Source: JAIBJN01 sp963825255 (GTDB taxonomy: Bacteria > Actinomycetota > Thermoleophilia > Gaiellales > Gaiellaceae). From it: DNA of 64,000 nucleotides. How positions within the stretch are numbered: position 1 is the first letter of the stretch; each line of letters starts with the position of its first letter. A program made the position numbers and the translations under genes. This document shows, in pieces, positions 42,959 through 51,854 of the stretch. The notes below the pieces were generated by a model, which was not told the DNA's origin, made no database searches, and saw only the letters and a list, made by a program, of their open reading frames with translations. The stretch lies in the NCBI GenBank assembly GCA_963825255.1, contig CAWGSF010000009.1, positions 682,001-746,000 on the forward strand. The letters run 5' to 3'.

Positions 42959-43765
42959 GTGGCGGAGATCGTCCCCCTGCCGGAGGCCGTTCGCGAGCTC
43001 GTGCACGACGGCGACGTCGTCGCCCTCGAGGGGTTCACGCACCTGATCTCGTTCGCCGCCGGCCACGAGCTCGTCCGGCAGGGCCGTCGCGACCTGACCC
43101 TGGTGCGGATGACGCCCGACCTCGTCTACGACCAGCTCATCGGCATGGGCTGCGCGCGCAAGCTCGTCTTCTCCTGGGGCGGGAACCCGGGCGTCGGCTC
43201 GCTCCACCGCCTGCGCGACGCGGTCGAGCGGGGCTGGCCGGCGCCGCTCGAGCTCGAGGAGCATTCGCACGCGGGCATGGCCACGGCCTACGCGGCCGGC
43301 GCCTCCCACCTCCCCTTCGGGGTCCTGCGCGGCTACGCGGGGAGCGAGCTTGCGGAGCGGACGAGGGTCGCCTGGATCACCTGCCCGTTCACGGGCGAGA
43401 ACCTCGCCGCCGTGCCCGCCATCCGCCCCGACGTCGGGATCGTCCACGCCCAGCGCGCGGACGAGGCCGGGAACGTCCAGCTATGGGGGATCGTGGGCGT
43501 CCAGAAGGAGGCCGTGCTCGCCTCCGACCGGTCCCTCGTGACCGTGGAGGAGATCGTCCCCGAGCTCGAGCCGCTGCCGGGCGCCGTCGTCCTCCCCACC
43601 TGGGCGGTGACGGCCGTGGCGCTCGCGCCGGGCGGCGCCCGCCCGTCCTACGCGCAGGGCTACTACGACCGGGACAACGCCTTCTACGTCGCGTGGGACC
43701 CGATCAGCCGCGACCGCGACCTGTTCCTCGAGTGGATGCAGGCAAACGTCCTGGAGGCCGTGTGA
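42959..43765 (+). CDS. CoA-transferase subunit A
   Basis: An intact 268-residue family I CoA-transferase alpha subunit: ELVHDGDVVALEGFTHLISF (glycine-rich N-terminal turn), RKLVFSWGGNPGVGSLHRLR, ELEEHSHAGMATAYAAGASH, LPFGVLRGYAGSEL, AVPAIRPDVGIVHAQRADEA and GNVQLWGIVGVQKEAVLAS. Relatives are 3-oxoadipate, glutaconate and acetoacetate CoA-transferases; HSHAGMATA and QLWG are closer to glutaconate/3-oxoacid types. The partner subunit overlaps its stop (GTGA, 43762-43765). It may activate ring-cleavage acids from the cluster at 2-21 kb, but they are 20 kb apart. Confidence 0.85.
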   Translation: MAEIVPLPEAVRELVHDGDVVALEGFTHLISFAAGHELVRQGRRDLTLVRMTPDLVYDQLIGMGCARKLVFSWGGNPGVGSLHRLRDAVERGWPAPLELEEHSHAGMATAYAAGASHLPFGVLRGYAGSELAERTRVAWITCPFTGENLAAVPAIRPDVGIVHAQRADEAGNVQLWGIVGVQKEAVLASDRSLVTVEEIVPELEPLPGAVVLPTWAVTAVALAPGGARPSYAQGYYDRDNAFYVAWDPISRDRDLFLEWMQANVLEAV

Positions 43766-44538
43766 GCGACGACGGCGAGCGGGGCTACACGGCCGACGAG
43801 ATGATGGCCGTCGCCGCCGCACGGCGGCTCGACGACGGGACAGTCTGCTTCGTCGGGATCGGGCTCCCGAGCCTGGCGGCGAACCTCGCGCGGGCGACGC
43901 ACGCGCCAGGCTGCGTCCTCGTGTACGAGAGCGGCACGATCGGGGCGAAGCCGACACGCCTACCGCTGTCGATCGGCGACGGCGAGCTGGGCGAGACCGC
44001 CGACTCGGTCGTCTCGATCCCCGAGATCTTCGCGTACTGGCTCCAGGGGGGACGTATCGACGTCGGCTTTCTCGGCGCCGCTCAGATCGACCGCTTCGGG
44101 AATTTGAACAGCACCGTTATCGGCGACTACGACCGCCCCAGGGTGCGGCTGCCGGGCGGCGGCGGCGCCCCGGAGATCGCCGCCTCGTGCCGCGAGACGT
44201 ACGTGATGCTCCGCCAGACCCCGCGCGCCTTCGTCCCGGAGCTCGACTTCCTGACGACGGTCGGCCACCGGCCGCGGGAGGGAGCCGGCGAGGAGCTCGC
44301 CTTCCCCGGCGCGGGCGTCACCTGCGTCATCACCGACCTGGGGATCCTCCAGCCCGATCCCGGGACCACGGAGCTCACCCTCGTCGAGCTCCACCCCGGG
44401 GCCACGGTCGAAGAGGCCCGCGCCGCGACCGGCTGGGACCTCCGGGTCGCCGAGGACGTCCGCGTCGGCGAGCCGCCGACGGAGGCCGAGCTCGCGGCCC
44501 TGCGCGCGCTCGAGCCCGTCGCGGGCGGGGAGAGGTAG
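43762..44538 (+). CDS. CoA-transferase subunit B
   Basis: An intact 258-residue beta subunit: MMAVAAARRLDDGTVCFVGI, GLPSLAANLARATHAPGCVL, VYESGTIGAKP (the motif that carries the acidic active-site region in this subfamily), FAYWLQGGRIDVGFLGAAQI, DRFGNLNSTVIGDYDRP and PGGGGAPEIAASCRETYVM. With subunit A it forms a heteromeric enzyme that moves CoA between carboxylates. The order A-B and the 4-bp overlap are typical. The catalytic Glu belongs to the B subunit in this family, and the ESG motif is its likely site. Confidence 0.85.
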   Translation: MSDDGERGYTADEMMAVAAARRLDDGTVCFVGIGLPSLAANLARATHAPGCVLVYESGTIGAKPTRLPLSIGDGELGETADSVVSIPEIFAYWLQGGRIDVGFLGAAQIDRFGNLNSTVIGDYDRPRVRLPGGGGAPEIAASCRETYVMLRQTPRAFVPELDFLTTVGHRPREGAGEELAFPGAGVTCVITDLGILQPDPGTTELTLVELHPGATVEEARAATGWDLRVAEDVRVGEPPTEAELAALRALEPVAGGER

Positions 44539-44760
44539 AAGACGGATTTTCGCGTCCGTTGCGAGTGGCGCTTGTACGTGGTGACGACGAACGACAACCT
44601 GGAGATGCTGCGCTTCGCCCAGCGGCGCGGGTTCGTCCTCTCCGACCTTCGCCCGGGCGCCGTGGACGACTCCAGGCGACGGCTGAAGCCGCAGATCGGC
44701 GAGATCGGGGCCCACGGCATCCCGCTGCGGGACGAGCTCGAGCTCGAGCTTCTGCTCTAG
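44539..44760 (+). pseudogene. Remnant of a GNAT acetyltransferase gene (C-terminal part only)
   Basis: The codons directly after the CoA-transferase stop (44536-44538) stay open to TAG 44758-44760 and read WRLYVVTTNDNLEMLRFAQR, RGFVLSDLRPGAVDDSRRRL, KPQIGEIGAHGIPLRDELEL. That is the last third of a GNAT N-acetyltransferase (the 'N-x-x-x-L-R-F-Y-Q-R-R-G-F' helix and following strands). The acetyl-CoA-binding Q/R-x-x-G-x-G/A motif is missing and no upstream part is found on this strand. It is a truncated relic left by a deletion. A TTG at 44572 could start a 62-residue product. Confidence 0.6.
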
Positions 44761-47486
44761 AGGTCCGGGGTCTCGCGGAACTCGGTCGCGACGGGCCGGG
44801 CGGCGGTCGCCTCCGCCGCGGGGAGCTCGAACGAGAACGTCGAGCCGGCGCCCTCGCGCGACTCGACCCAGATGCGGCCGTCCATGCGCTCGACGAGCTC
44901 GCTGCAGATGTAGAGGCCGAGCCCCGTGCCCCCGATCCCGCGCGTCATCTCGGGGTCGAGGCGGTAGAACTTCTCGAAGATCCGAGCCTGCTCGCCGTCG
45001 GGGATGCCGAGGCCCTGGTCGCGGACGTGGAAGCTGATCGAGCCCTCCGACGACTCGACGCCGACCTCGATGCGCCCGCCGTCGGGCGAGTACTTGATCG
45101 CGTTCTCGACGAGGTTGACGAGCACCTGGCGGACGCGGTCGCGGTCGGCCGCGACCGACGGGACCGAGTCGCCGACCACGGTCTCGAGCGTGATCCCGGG
45201 CGGCCCGTGCTCGCGGGCGGACTCGACCACGCGCTCGACGAGGTCGCCGGGGTCGAACGGCTCGTCGACGAGGTCGAGGCGGCCGGCATCGAGCTGGTTG
45301 GCGAGCAGGATCTCGTTGACGATCCGGTTCAGCCGCTCGGACTCGTCCACGATCAGCGAGACGAAGCGGTCGCGGCCGGCCTCGTCCAGGGCGAAGTCGT
45401 GCCGGCGGAGGGTCTGCGCGGCGCCGTAGACGGCGGCCAGCGGGGTCCTCAGCTCGTGGGAGGCGGTGGCGACGAAGTCGGCCTTCAGCTCCTCGAGCCG
45501 GTGCGCGTCCGTGAGGTCGCGGAAGGCGTAGACGGTGCCGCCGAAGAAGTCGACGCCGGAGATGGAGATCCAGCGCTCGCCCCGCTCGGTCTCGAGCGGG
45601 AGCGTCTCGGGCATCACGGGCTCGGAGGCGGGGCCGACCGGGATCCGTTGGGCCAGCGTCTTCCAGCCCGAGATCGCCTCCGCCGCCGTGTGGCCCAGCA
45701 CGGCGTCCGACGGCAGCCCCGTGATCGCCTCGGCGGCCGGGTTCCAGAGCCTGATCGCCCCGGTGCGGTCGACGAGCGTGACACCGTCGGCGACGTAGGT
45801 GAGCACGCGAGCGGCGTCGGCCGCTTCCTCGACCTCGCGGGTGAGGTGGGCGTTGTCCACGGCGAGGGCGGCCATGCCGGCCAGCTCCTGCGCGGCGGCG
45901 AGGTCGTCGGCGCCGTACGAGCGGCCGGGCGCCTGCGTGAGGAGCGTCAGCGCGCCGAGGGCCCGGCCGCGGGCGCGCAGCGGGACGCACATGCGCGACT
46001 CCGAGAGCTCGGGCCGGCCGCGTCGGATGACCTCGAGGACGTCCGCCTCGGGTAGTGGGCTCGGCTCGGGGCCCGGCTTGCCCGGGCCGGCCTGGCCGGC
46101 AGCGATGCGCGTGGCGGCCCCCTCCTCGTCGATGAGGTCGACGAGGCACCAGTCGGCGAGGTCGCGCACGGCGAGGTCGGCCACGCGGCGCAGAGTCGCC
46201 TGGTAGTCGCGCGACGATCCGAGGATCTCGCCCGAGCGCGCGAGGAAGTCGAGCTTGCGCTGGCGGTCGACCGCCTCCGCGGCGGCCGCCCGCTCGGCGG
46301 CGAGCAGGCGCTCGCGCTCCTCGGCCGCGTCGCGCCGCTCGCTGACGTCGAGGAGGTAGCCCTGGGTGTAGAAGGGGCGCCCGTCGTCGTCGCGCACCGT
46401 CACGGCCTCGTCGTGGACCCAGACGGTGCGCCCGTCGCGCGACAGCATCCGGTACTCGCAGCGAAGGGCCCGCGTGCCCTCGGCCGCGGCCGCGATCTCC
46501 GCGCGCACCCGCTCGCGGTCCTCGGGGTGCAGGAGACGGTAGAACAGCTCCGGCTGCGCGATCCACTCCTGCGCCGAGTAGCCGAGGATCGAGGCGACCT
46601 GGGGGCTGACGTAGATGGGCGCGCCGCGCTCGCCGACAGGGTGGACGTACGTGATCGCCGGCAGGTGCTCGGTCAGCGCGCGGTACTTCGCGTCGGTCTC
46701 GCGCAGGCGCTCCTCGAAGCGCTGGCGCTCACCGACGTCGGTGGCCACGAGAACGGCTCCTGCAGGCCGACCCGAGCCGTCGCGGATGGGCGCCACGGTC
46801 AGCGAGATGGAGAGATCGGCGCCGTCCTTTCTCCGGTGGAGGGCGCTCGGGTCCTCGAGGCGCTCGCCGAGCTGCACCGCCATCAGCGCGAGTGCGTCTT
46901 CCCGATCACGCTCGACCCCGAGGAGGGAAACCGGCTGGCCGACTGCCTCGTCCGCGCCGTACCCGTAGATGCTCTCGGCCCCGGGGCTCCAGCTCACGAT
47001 CGTCCCCTCGAGATCGACCCCGACGATCCCCTCGGAGGCCGACTCGCGGATGGAGCCCAGCTCGTCCTCCACGAGCTGGCGTGCGCGGTCCGTCCGGCGC
47101 CGGCCGAGTGCGAGCCAGCCGGCGACGCCGCCGACGAGCATCCAGGCCGGGAGGCCGTAGAGCGCCTCGAGCGACTCGTCCGCGACGAAGAAGAAGTAGA
47201 GGGCCCAGCCGGCCGCGCCGACCGCGACGCCGGGCAGGATCCCGCCGGCGACCCCTGCCAGGGCGGCCACGAGGATGCCCGCTCCGACCGTGACCCCCGG
47301 GTAGTCGGCGTGCCAGTCCCCGGGGACGGTGAGGGCGGCCTCGAGGCCCACGCCGAGGACGACCACGATCCACGGACGCGCGCGCGAGATTCCGCCGGGC
47401 GGTGAGACGAACGCTCTCTTCAGCGCTCCGATGTCGGGCACGGAGGGGGTTTTCGGCTTTCCAGGCCCGGTCTCCTTCCCTGGCAT
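44757..47486 (-). CDS. Membrane sensor histidine kinase with PAS and GAF domains
   Basis: An intact 909-residue protein. Residues about 35-125 contain three or four membrane helices (PWIVVVLGVGLEAALTVPG, VAGGILPGVAVGAAGWALYF). PAS domains follow at about 145-265 (SEGIVGVDLEGTIVSWSPGA), 280-395 (ITYVHPVGERGAPIYVSPQV) and 590-690 (YVADGVTLVDRTGAIRLWNP); a GAF domain sits at about 430-575. The phospho-acceptor His (near 674) is in TASHELRTPLAAVYGAAQ, the N box in LVENAIKYSPDGG, then FHVRDQGLGIPDGEQ, FYRLDPEMTRGIGGTGLGL (G boxes). No response regulator gene is adjacent, so it is an orphan kinase that may integrate several signals. Confidence 0.9.
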   Translation of the reverse strand: MPGKETGPGKPKTPSVPDIGALKRAFVSPPGGISRARPWIVVVLGVGLEAALTVPGDWHADYPGVTVGAGILVAALAGVAGGILPGVAVGAAGWALYFFFVADESLEALYGLPAWMLVGGVAGWLALGRRRTDRARQLVEDELGSIRESASEGIVGVDLEGTIVSWSPGAESIYGYGADEAVGQPVSLLGVERDREDALALMAVQLGERLEDPSALHRRKDGADLSISLTVAPIRDGSGRPAGAVLVATDVGERQRFEERLRETDAKYRALTEHLPAITYVHPVGERGAPIYVSPQVASILGYSAQEWIAQPELFYRLLHPEDRERVRAEIAAAAEGTRALRCEYRMLSRDGRTVWVHDEAVTVRDDDGRPFYTQGYLLDVSERRDAAEERERLLAAERAAAAEAVDRQRKLDFLARSGEILGSSRDYQATLRRVADLAVRDLADWCLVDLIDEEGAATRIAAGQAGPGKPGPEPSPLPEADVLEVIRRGRPELSESRMCVPLRARGRALGALTLLTQAPGRSYGADDLAAAQELAGMAALAVDNAHLTREVEEAADAARVLTYVADGVTLVDRTGAIRLWNPAAEAITGLPSDAVLGHTAAEAISGWKTLAQRIPVGPASEPVMPETLPLETERGERWISISGVDFFGGTVYAFRDLTDAHRLEELKADFVATASHELRTPLAAVYGAAQTLRRHDFALDEAGRDRFVSLIVDESERLNRIVNEILLANQLDAGRLDLVDEPFDPGDLVERVVESAREHGPPGITLETVVGDSVPSVAADRDRVRQVLVNLVENAIKYSPDGGRIEVGVESSEGSISFHVRDQGLGIPDGEQARIFEKFYRLDPEMTRGIGGTGLGLYICSELVERMDGRIWVESREGAGSTFSFELPAAEATAARPVATEFRETPDL

Positions 47487-47492
47487 ACCCTC

Positions 47493-48029
47493 TCACACGT
47501 CCCTGATCGCGTCGACCGCCAGCGCCGCGCCCGCGACGATCTCGAGGGCTCCGAGCAGCCGGCCTCCGGCGAGGAGGAGCGTGTCCGCCCGCTGGCCCCC
47601 CGCGACGAGGCTCGCGCCGACGACTGCCAGCAGCGCGACCGCCAGCGCTCCGATCGCCGTTCCCGCGACGTCGTCGCCCCCGGCGGCGAGCGCGAGGACG
47701 ACGACGCCCGGCTGGAGGAGGAGCGGGAACGCGACCGGGACGAGCGCAGCCCTGAGGCCGGGCAGCGCAGGTGCCGGCCGCGGGGATCCCGCGAGAAGCG
47801 CGCGCACGCCCTCGACGGTCAGCACGAGCGCGGCGGCGAGGCGGAAGCTCTCCGGGCTGATCGCGAGGCCGTCGAGCACGGCGCTTCCCGAGAGACAGAG
47901 CGCGGCGCCGATGCCGAGCGCGGCCAGCGAGCCGAGGGCGACGGTCTCGGGTCGGCCCGAGAACGCGAGCCGGAACCGGCACGGGTTCAGCGAGGACGCG
48001 AAGGCGAGGAGGAGAAACCAGAAGGTCAT
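47493..48029 (-). CDS. Small integral membrane protein (possibly MarC-like)
   Basis: 178 residues from ATG 48029, with hydrophobic helices across nearly the whole chain: MTFWFLLLAFASSLNPCRFR, LGSLAALGIGAALCLSGSAV, RLAAALVLTVEGVRALLAGS, LVPVAFPLLLQPGVVVLALA, IGALAVALLAVVGASLVAGG and GGRLLGALEIVAGAALAVDA. The FASSLNP start and the arrangement of six helices recall MarC/UPF0056, but the likeness is weak. The ATG overlaps the TGA of the exported protein gene (ATGA), so the two are translationally coupled. The stop is 7 bp from the histidine kinase start. Confidence 0.55.
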   Translation of the reverse strand: MTFWFLLLAFASSLNPCRFRLAFSGRPETVALGSLAALGIGAALCLSGSAVLDGLAISPESFRLAAALVLTVEGVRALLAGSPRPAPALPGLRAALVPVAFPLLLQPGVVVLALAAGGDDVAGTAIGALAVALLAVVGASLVAGGQRADTLLLAGGRLLGALEIVAGAALAVDAIRDV

Positions 48030-49205
48030 GCTCCCGGCTCCTCCTCGAGCACGGGCAGCGTCGCGAGCAGGGCCGCGAGCGGGTGGCGCACGTGGTCCAT
48101 CTGCGTGTAGCCGTCCTCGGTGAACCAGGCGCCGCGGACGAGGTCCGGCCGCGGGTAGCCGGCCGCCTCGGCCGCGGTCGGCCTGTCGCTCGACCGTCCG
48201 CGCCGCCGTGCAGCGGAGCCGCTCGGCCAGGTCGTCGGAGAGGTCGCCGAGCCTGGGATCGGCGACGCTCAGGCGCCAGAGCGCGGCCAGCGCCTCGCCG
48301 ATGGTGCCGAGCCCGGCGCCGTTGGCCGGCTCTCCCCGCATGAGCCGCCGGAGGCCGCCGGTCCCGCTCTGCGACTCGAGCCGCGAGTTGAGGCCGAAGA
48401 TGCCGGCCAGGCTGCGTGCGTAGGCGACCTCGTCCGCGTCGAGCGAGCCGGCCGGGAGCTCCGCGAGCCCGTACGCCGCCCAGTGGTCGGGGTAGGTGAG
48501 GACGTAGCCCTCGACGTCGTCCCGCCTCGTCGCGATCCAGCGCGCGAGGCGGCGCGCGGGTACCAGCCACCCCTCGTCCGGGAAGACGCGGCCCGCGAGC
48601 GCGAGCGCCCACAGCGCCTCGCCGGTCCCGAACTCGGCGTACTCGCCCGGGACCGGGCGCCCCGTCGCCGCGCTCCAGGAGCCGAGGACGCTCCCGTCCG
48701 GCAGCTGCTGGGCGAGGATGAACCGTCCGAGCTCCCGGATCAGGCCGTCGTAGGTCGGCTCGCCCGTGGCCAGCCTGCGGTGGACGAGCGCCGCCACCGC
48801 GAGCGCGCTGGCCCCGACGCGCGCGTCCCCGTTGGGCTCGGCGAACGCGGCCCAGCCGTCGCGCCGGACGAGGTTCGCGCGCAGGTACGGCAGGCCGTGG
48901 TCGGCTGCCGCCAGCGCCTTCTCGTCGCCCGTCTCGGCCGCGAGGCGGTAGAGCCCCATCATCACGCCCGCGTGGCGGGTGACGTTGTAGTCCGTCGAGA
49001 CGAGGTCGTGCTTCCGGTCGTAGCCGTACGTGTACCGGCCGTCGGGCCTGACGCCGCGCTCGAGCCAGCCCGCGGCCGCCGCGATCGAGGCCCGGGCCTG
49101 CGCGGCTGTCAGTGGCGGGCACACCTCCGCGGGCACGACGGCGGCCCGGAGGACGGCCGCGCCGAGCACGAAGACCGCGATGGGCGGAAGGAGCAGCCGC
49201 AGCAC
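48026..49205 (-). CDS. Exported alpha/alpha-toroid-like hypothetical protein, one frame break
   Basis: About 393 residues. The N-terminus MLRLLLPPIAVFVLGAAVLRAA is a signal peptide or anchor. The mature part is helical, with repeated Trp/Tyr-rich pairs: GRYTYGYDRKHDLVSTDYNV, TRHAGVMMGLYRLAAETGDE, GWAAFAEPNGDARVGASALA, EFGTGEALWALALAGRVFPD and WFTEDGYTQMDHVRHPLAAL. This resembles terpene-cyclase or glycan-processing (alpha/alpha) toroids. One frame change lies near 48190. It probably acts outside the membrane; the enzyme activity, if any, cannot be named. A strong palindromic operator lies 36 nt upstream, and the membrane protein at 47493 is coupled to it. Confidence 0.6.
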
Positions 49206-49240
49206 GCCAGGAGGCTACGCCCCGACGATCCGATCCCGCG

Positions 49241-49261
49241 CAAGTAACAGTCTGTTACTTG
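49241..49261. promoter_or_regulatory. Perfect 10-bp inverted repeat, putative TetR-type operator
   Basis: CAAGTAACAG-T-CTGTTACTTG has perfect 10-bp arms around one central base. It lies 36-56 nt before the start of the exported toroid-like gene (49205). Such compact, AT-rich palindromes in a GC-rich context are typical of TetR or similar repressors. No such regulator is encoded within the window. Confidence 0.6.
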
Positions 49262-49271
49262 GAGAAGGGGC

Positions 49272-49302
49272 GCGGCGGCCCGACCCCCGGCCGGGCCGCC
49301 GC
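49272..49302 (-). terminator. Strong hairpin downstream of the ScyD/ScyE-family gene
   Basis: GCGGCGGCCCG (49272-49282) and CGGGCCGCCGC (49292-49302) pair perfectly over 11 bp with a 9-nt loop. It begins 9 nt after the stop of the minus-strand gene at 49311. No U tract follows, but GC-rich stems without one are common terminators in actinobacteria. Confidence 0.55.
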
Positions 49303-49310
49303 TTCGCGTG

Positions 49311-50396
49311 TCAGTGGTGGTGGTGGTGGCTTCGAGCCTTGACGCGGACGACCGCCCCGGCCTCGGGCGGGCCGAAGACGGTGCCGGTCGTGACGTAGAG
49401 CGAGTCGTGGCGACCGACGGTGACGCCGCCGGGAGCGATGAGCTCGCCTTCGGCCAGCTCCGTCTTCGAGTGCCGCTTCACGGCCCAGAGCGCGCCGATC
49501 GGGTCTGCGCCCCGAAGAGCTCCGCGGCGAGCAGGCCTTCCTTCGCGATCTCGAGCACGTACAGCGTCCCGTGGCGCCCGAAGGTGAGGTCGATCACGGA
49601 CGTGAAGCCCGTGGCGACCGTCCGGCACCTTCCCTGGTACGGGTTCTCCGGGTCGCACGTGACGCCCTCGCTGCCCGGCTTGATGCGCCAGATGCGCGAG
49701 GTCCCCGGCAGCGAACGGGAAGCCCTTGAGCTCGGAGACGTACCACGCGCCGTCGGGGCCGACCGCGACGGCCGTCGGCACCGACTCGGCGAACGCACCG
49801 CCGGGGGGGCGGCCAGCCGTCGGGCCACGGCACCTCTTCGCGCAGGAACCGGGCGACGGTGGTGATGTTCCCGTGCCGGTCGATGAGCAGGAGGTCGTTG
49901 TTCGCGGCGTCCGTGACGAGCACCTTGCCGTGCTTCAGCACGGCGAGCCCGTTCGGGTTCGACTCCTCCGGGAAGTCGTCCTGGTCGTCCGGATCCGGGT
50001 CCGTCTGCTGGTAGGCCCGATGTCGGCGACGACGGCGACGTCGCCCTTGCGGTTCACCTTCAGGAGCGAGGCGTACAGACCGCCGGGCGGTCCGCCGCTC
50101 ATGACGACGTAGGCGGACTTGCCGTGCCGGGCCCAGGCGACGTCGGACGGGCCTTGCTCCGGGACCGTGGCGAACATCGACGTCGACCCATGCCGGATCT
50201 GCGTGATCTCGCCTGAGTTCGACTCCGCGACGAGCAGCTTGCCGCCGTCCGAGTCGATCCCGCGCGGCTCGCTCAACCCGTCGACGACCGTCTTCACTCC
50301 CCCGGGGTCCGACCACGCGCCCGCCGTGGGCGCGAGCACGGCGGCCGCCAGGACCGCCGCCAGAGCCACAGCGCGCGCGAAGGCAGAATTCCCCAT
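49311..50396 (-). CDS. Exported ScyD/ScyE-family (NHL/propeller) protein with a natural His5 tail, frame broken
   Basis: About 361 residues from ATG 50396, behind GGAGGG. A signal peptide, FARAVALAAVLAAAVLAPTAG AWS (split), is followed by propeller-type repeats: GLSEPRGIDSDGGKLLVAES, SDVAWARHGKSAYVVMSGG, NPNGLAVLKHGKVLVTDAAN, GPDGAWYVSELKGFPFAAGD, FTSVIDLTFGRHGTLYVLEI and GELIAPGGVTVGRHDSLYVT. The family is named after scytonemin-cluster proteins but is widespread; its role outside cyanobacteria is unknown. Frames change near 50020, 49815, 49700 and 49500. The chain ends RSHHHHH, a possible metal-binding tail. A strong hairpin follows the stop. Confidence 0.72.
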
Positions 50397-50543
50397 CCGT
50401 CCCTCCTTCGATCGCGGTTCGCGGGGGTACCCAACAGCAAAAGCCTGCGTCAATCAAGCCGCGCGGCGTAGTCTCCCGCCATCGAGCCCGTCGCACCCGA
50501 TCAGCGGTCGCTGCGCGTCTACCAGGTCGCTCTGGCCCTCTCG

Positions 50544-51854
50544 GTGGCCGTCGCTTTCGCCGACTCGTCGATCGTCGTCCTCGCCCTCCCGGAGCTCTAT
50601 CTCGAGTTCCAGACGACGATCCCGGGCGTCTCGTGGGTCGTCACCGCGTACAACGTCGCGGTGGTCGCCGGCGCGCTCGTCTTCCTGCCCTTCTCGCGCC
50701 GCGTCCGGCCAGGCGTGCTCGGCCTGGTCGGCATCTCGATCTTCCTGGCGGCGTCGGTCGCGTGCGCCCTCGCCACGAGTCTCTCGTTCCTCATCGCCGG
50801 CAGGGTCACGCAGGGGCTTGGGGCCGCGCTCCTCCTGGGCGCGTCCCTCCCGATCCTCGTCGCACTGACCGGCGAGCGGCGGCGCGCGATCGCCGTCTGG
50901 GTCGCCGCAGGCACCCTCGGGACTGCGTTCGGCCCGGCGCTCGGCGGCGTTCTCACCGAGGCCTTCGACTGGCGGGCCATCTTCGCGGTCCAGGCGCCGC
51001 TCGCGGGCGTCGCGCTCGCGGCGGCGCTCCACCCGGCCGTCCGGGCCCTGCCGCCGCCGTCGGAGCGCTCGGCCTTCCGGCTCCCGGTCGGAGTCGGCCT
51101 CGGTCTCGCGCTCGTCTATGCCGCGCTCGTCGGGGCGCTCTTCCTCTCGGTTCTCCTGATCGTGACCGTGTGGGGCTACGGCCCACTCGCCGGGGCAGGA
51201 ATCGTGAGCGCGCTTCCGCTCGCCGCGCTCGCGGCGGCCCCTCTGTCGCGGCGCCTGTCGCCGCCGGTCGACGTCGCCGGCGGCTGCGGGCTCCTGGCGG
51301 CCGGCCTCGTCGCGCTCGCGCTCCTGCCGGCGAGCGACCCCGCGTACGCAGTCCCCGCTCTCGCGCTGGCCGGTGTCGGCCTCGGCCTGGCGCTCCCGCC
51401 GCTCACGCGGTCCTCGCTTCCCCCCGAGGGCGACCTGACCCGCGAGGGAGGCGTCTCCGTGGGGGTCAGGCACCTGGGCCTCGTGATCGGGCTCGTTCTC
51501 GTCGCGCCGCTGCTCGCGGGCGAGCTCGACAACGCCGCCGACACCGCGACGACGAACGCGACCGCGGTCATCCTCGACGGGAAGCTGCCGCTCACGGAGA
51601 AGATCCCCATCGCGCTCGACCTCTACCGGGAGTTCCAGCGCGTGCCCGAGGGCGAGGTGCCCGACCTCGCCGCGCCGTTCGACAAGCGTGGCGCCCTCGA
51701 GGACGCGGACGTCCGGGAGGTCCGCGACTCGCTGCTCGACGCCGTGCAGGCCGTGCTCACCCGCGCCTTCCGCTCGTCGTTCCTGCTGTCCGCGCTGTTC
51801 GCCGTCCTCGCGGCCGCCGCCGCCTTCTTCTCGCGCCGGAGGATCCCCGCGTGA
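50544..51854 (+). CDS. MFS transporter (DHA2-like drug/proton antiporter type), start uncertain
   Basis: At least 436 residues. Helix 1 ends with VAVAFADSSIVVLALPELY (a motif D1-like region of DHA2 carriers), then GRVTQGLGAALLLGASLPIL and LGTAFGPALGGVLTEAFDWR (motif C), both typical of 14-helix antiporters. The upstream codons also encode a plausible start of helix 1 (SLRVYQVALALS), but between the in-frame TAG (about 50469) and GTG 50544 there is only ATC, CTG and similar codons, so the true start is probably a lost ATG/GTG or a CTG near 50511. The C-terminal third has a long soluble insert, LDLYREFQRVPEGEVPDLAA. The GTG of the next gene overlaps its stop. Confidence 0.78.
   Translation: MAVAFADSSIVVLALPELYLEFQTTIPGVSWVVTAYNVAVVAGALVFLPFSRRVRPGVLGLVGISIFLAASVACALATSLSFLIAGRVTQGLGAALLLGASLPILVALTGERRRAIAVWVAAGTLGTAFGPALGGVLTEAFDWRAIFAVQAPLAGVALAAALHPAVRALPPPSERSAFRLPVGVGLGLALVYAALVGALFLSVLLIVTVWGYGPLAGAGIVSALPLAALAAAPLSRRLSPPVDVAGGCGLLAAGLVALALLPASDPAYAVPALALAGVGLGLALPPLTRSSLPPEGDLTREGGVSVGVRHLGLVIGLVLVAPLLAGELDNAADTATTNATAVILDGKLPLTEKIPIALDLYREFQRVPEGEVPDLAAPFDKRGALEDADVREVRDSLLDAVQAVLTRAFRSSFLLSALFAVLAAAAAFFSRRRIPA

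Noticed and set aside
49311..49330. Penta-His tail as a cloning-vector artefact
   Set aside because: The flanking sequence continues as normal chromosome with a terminator hairpin and the next gene, and no vector sequence is seen.
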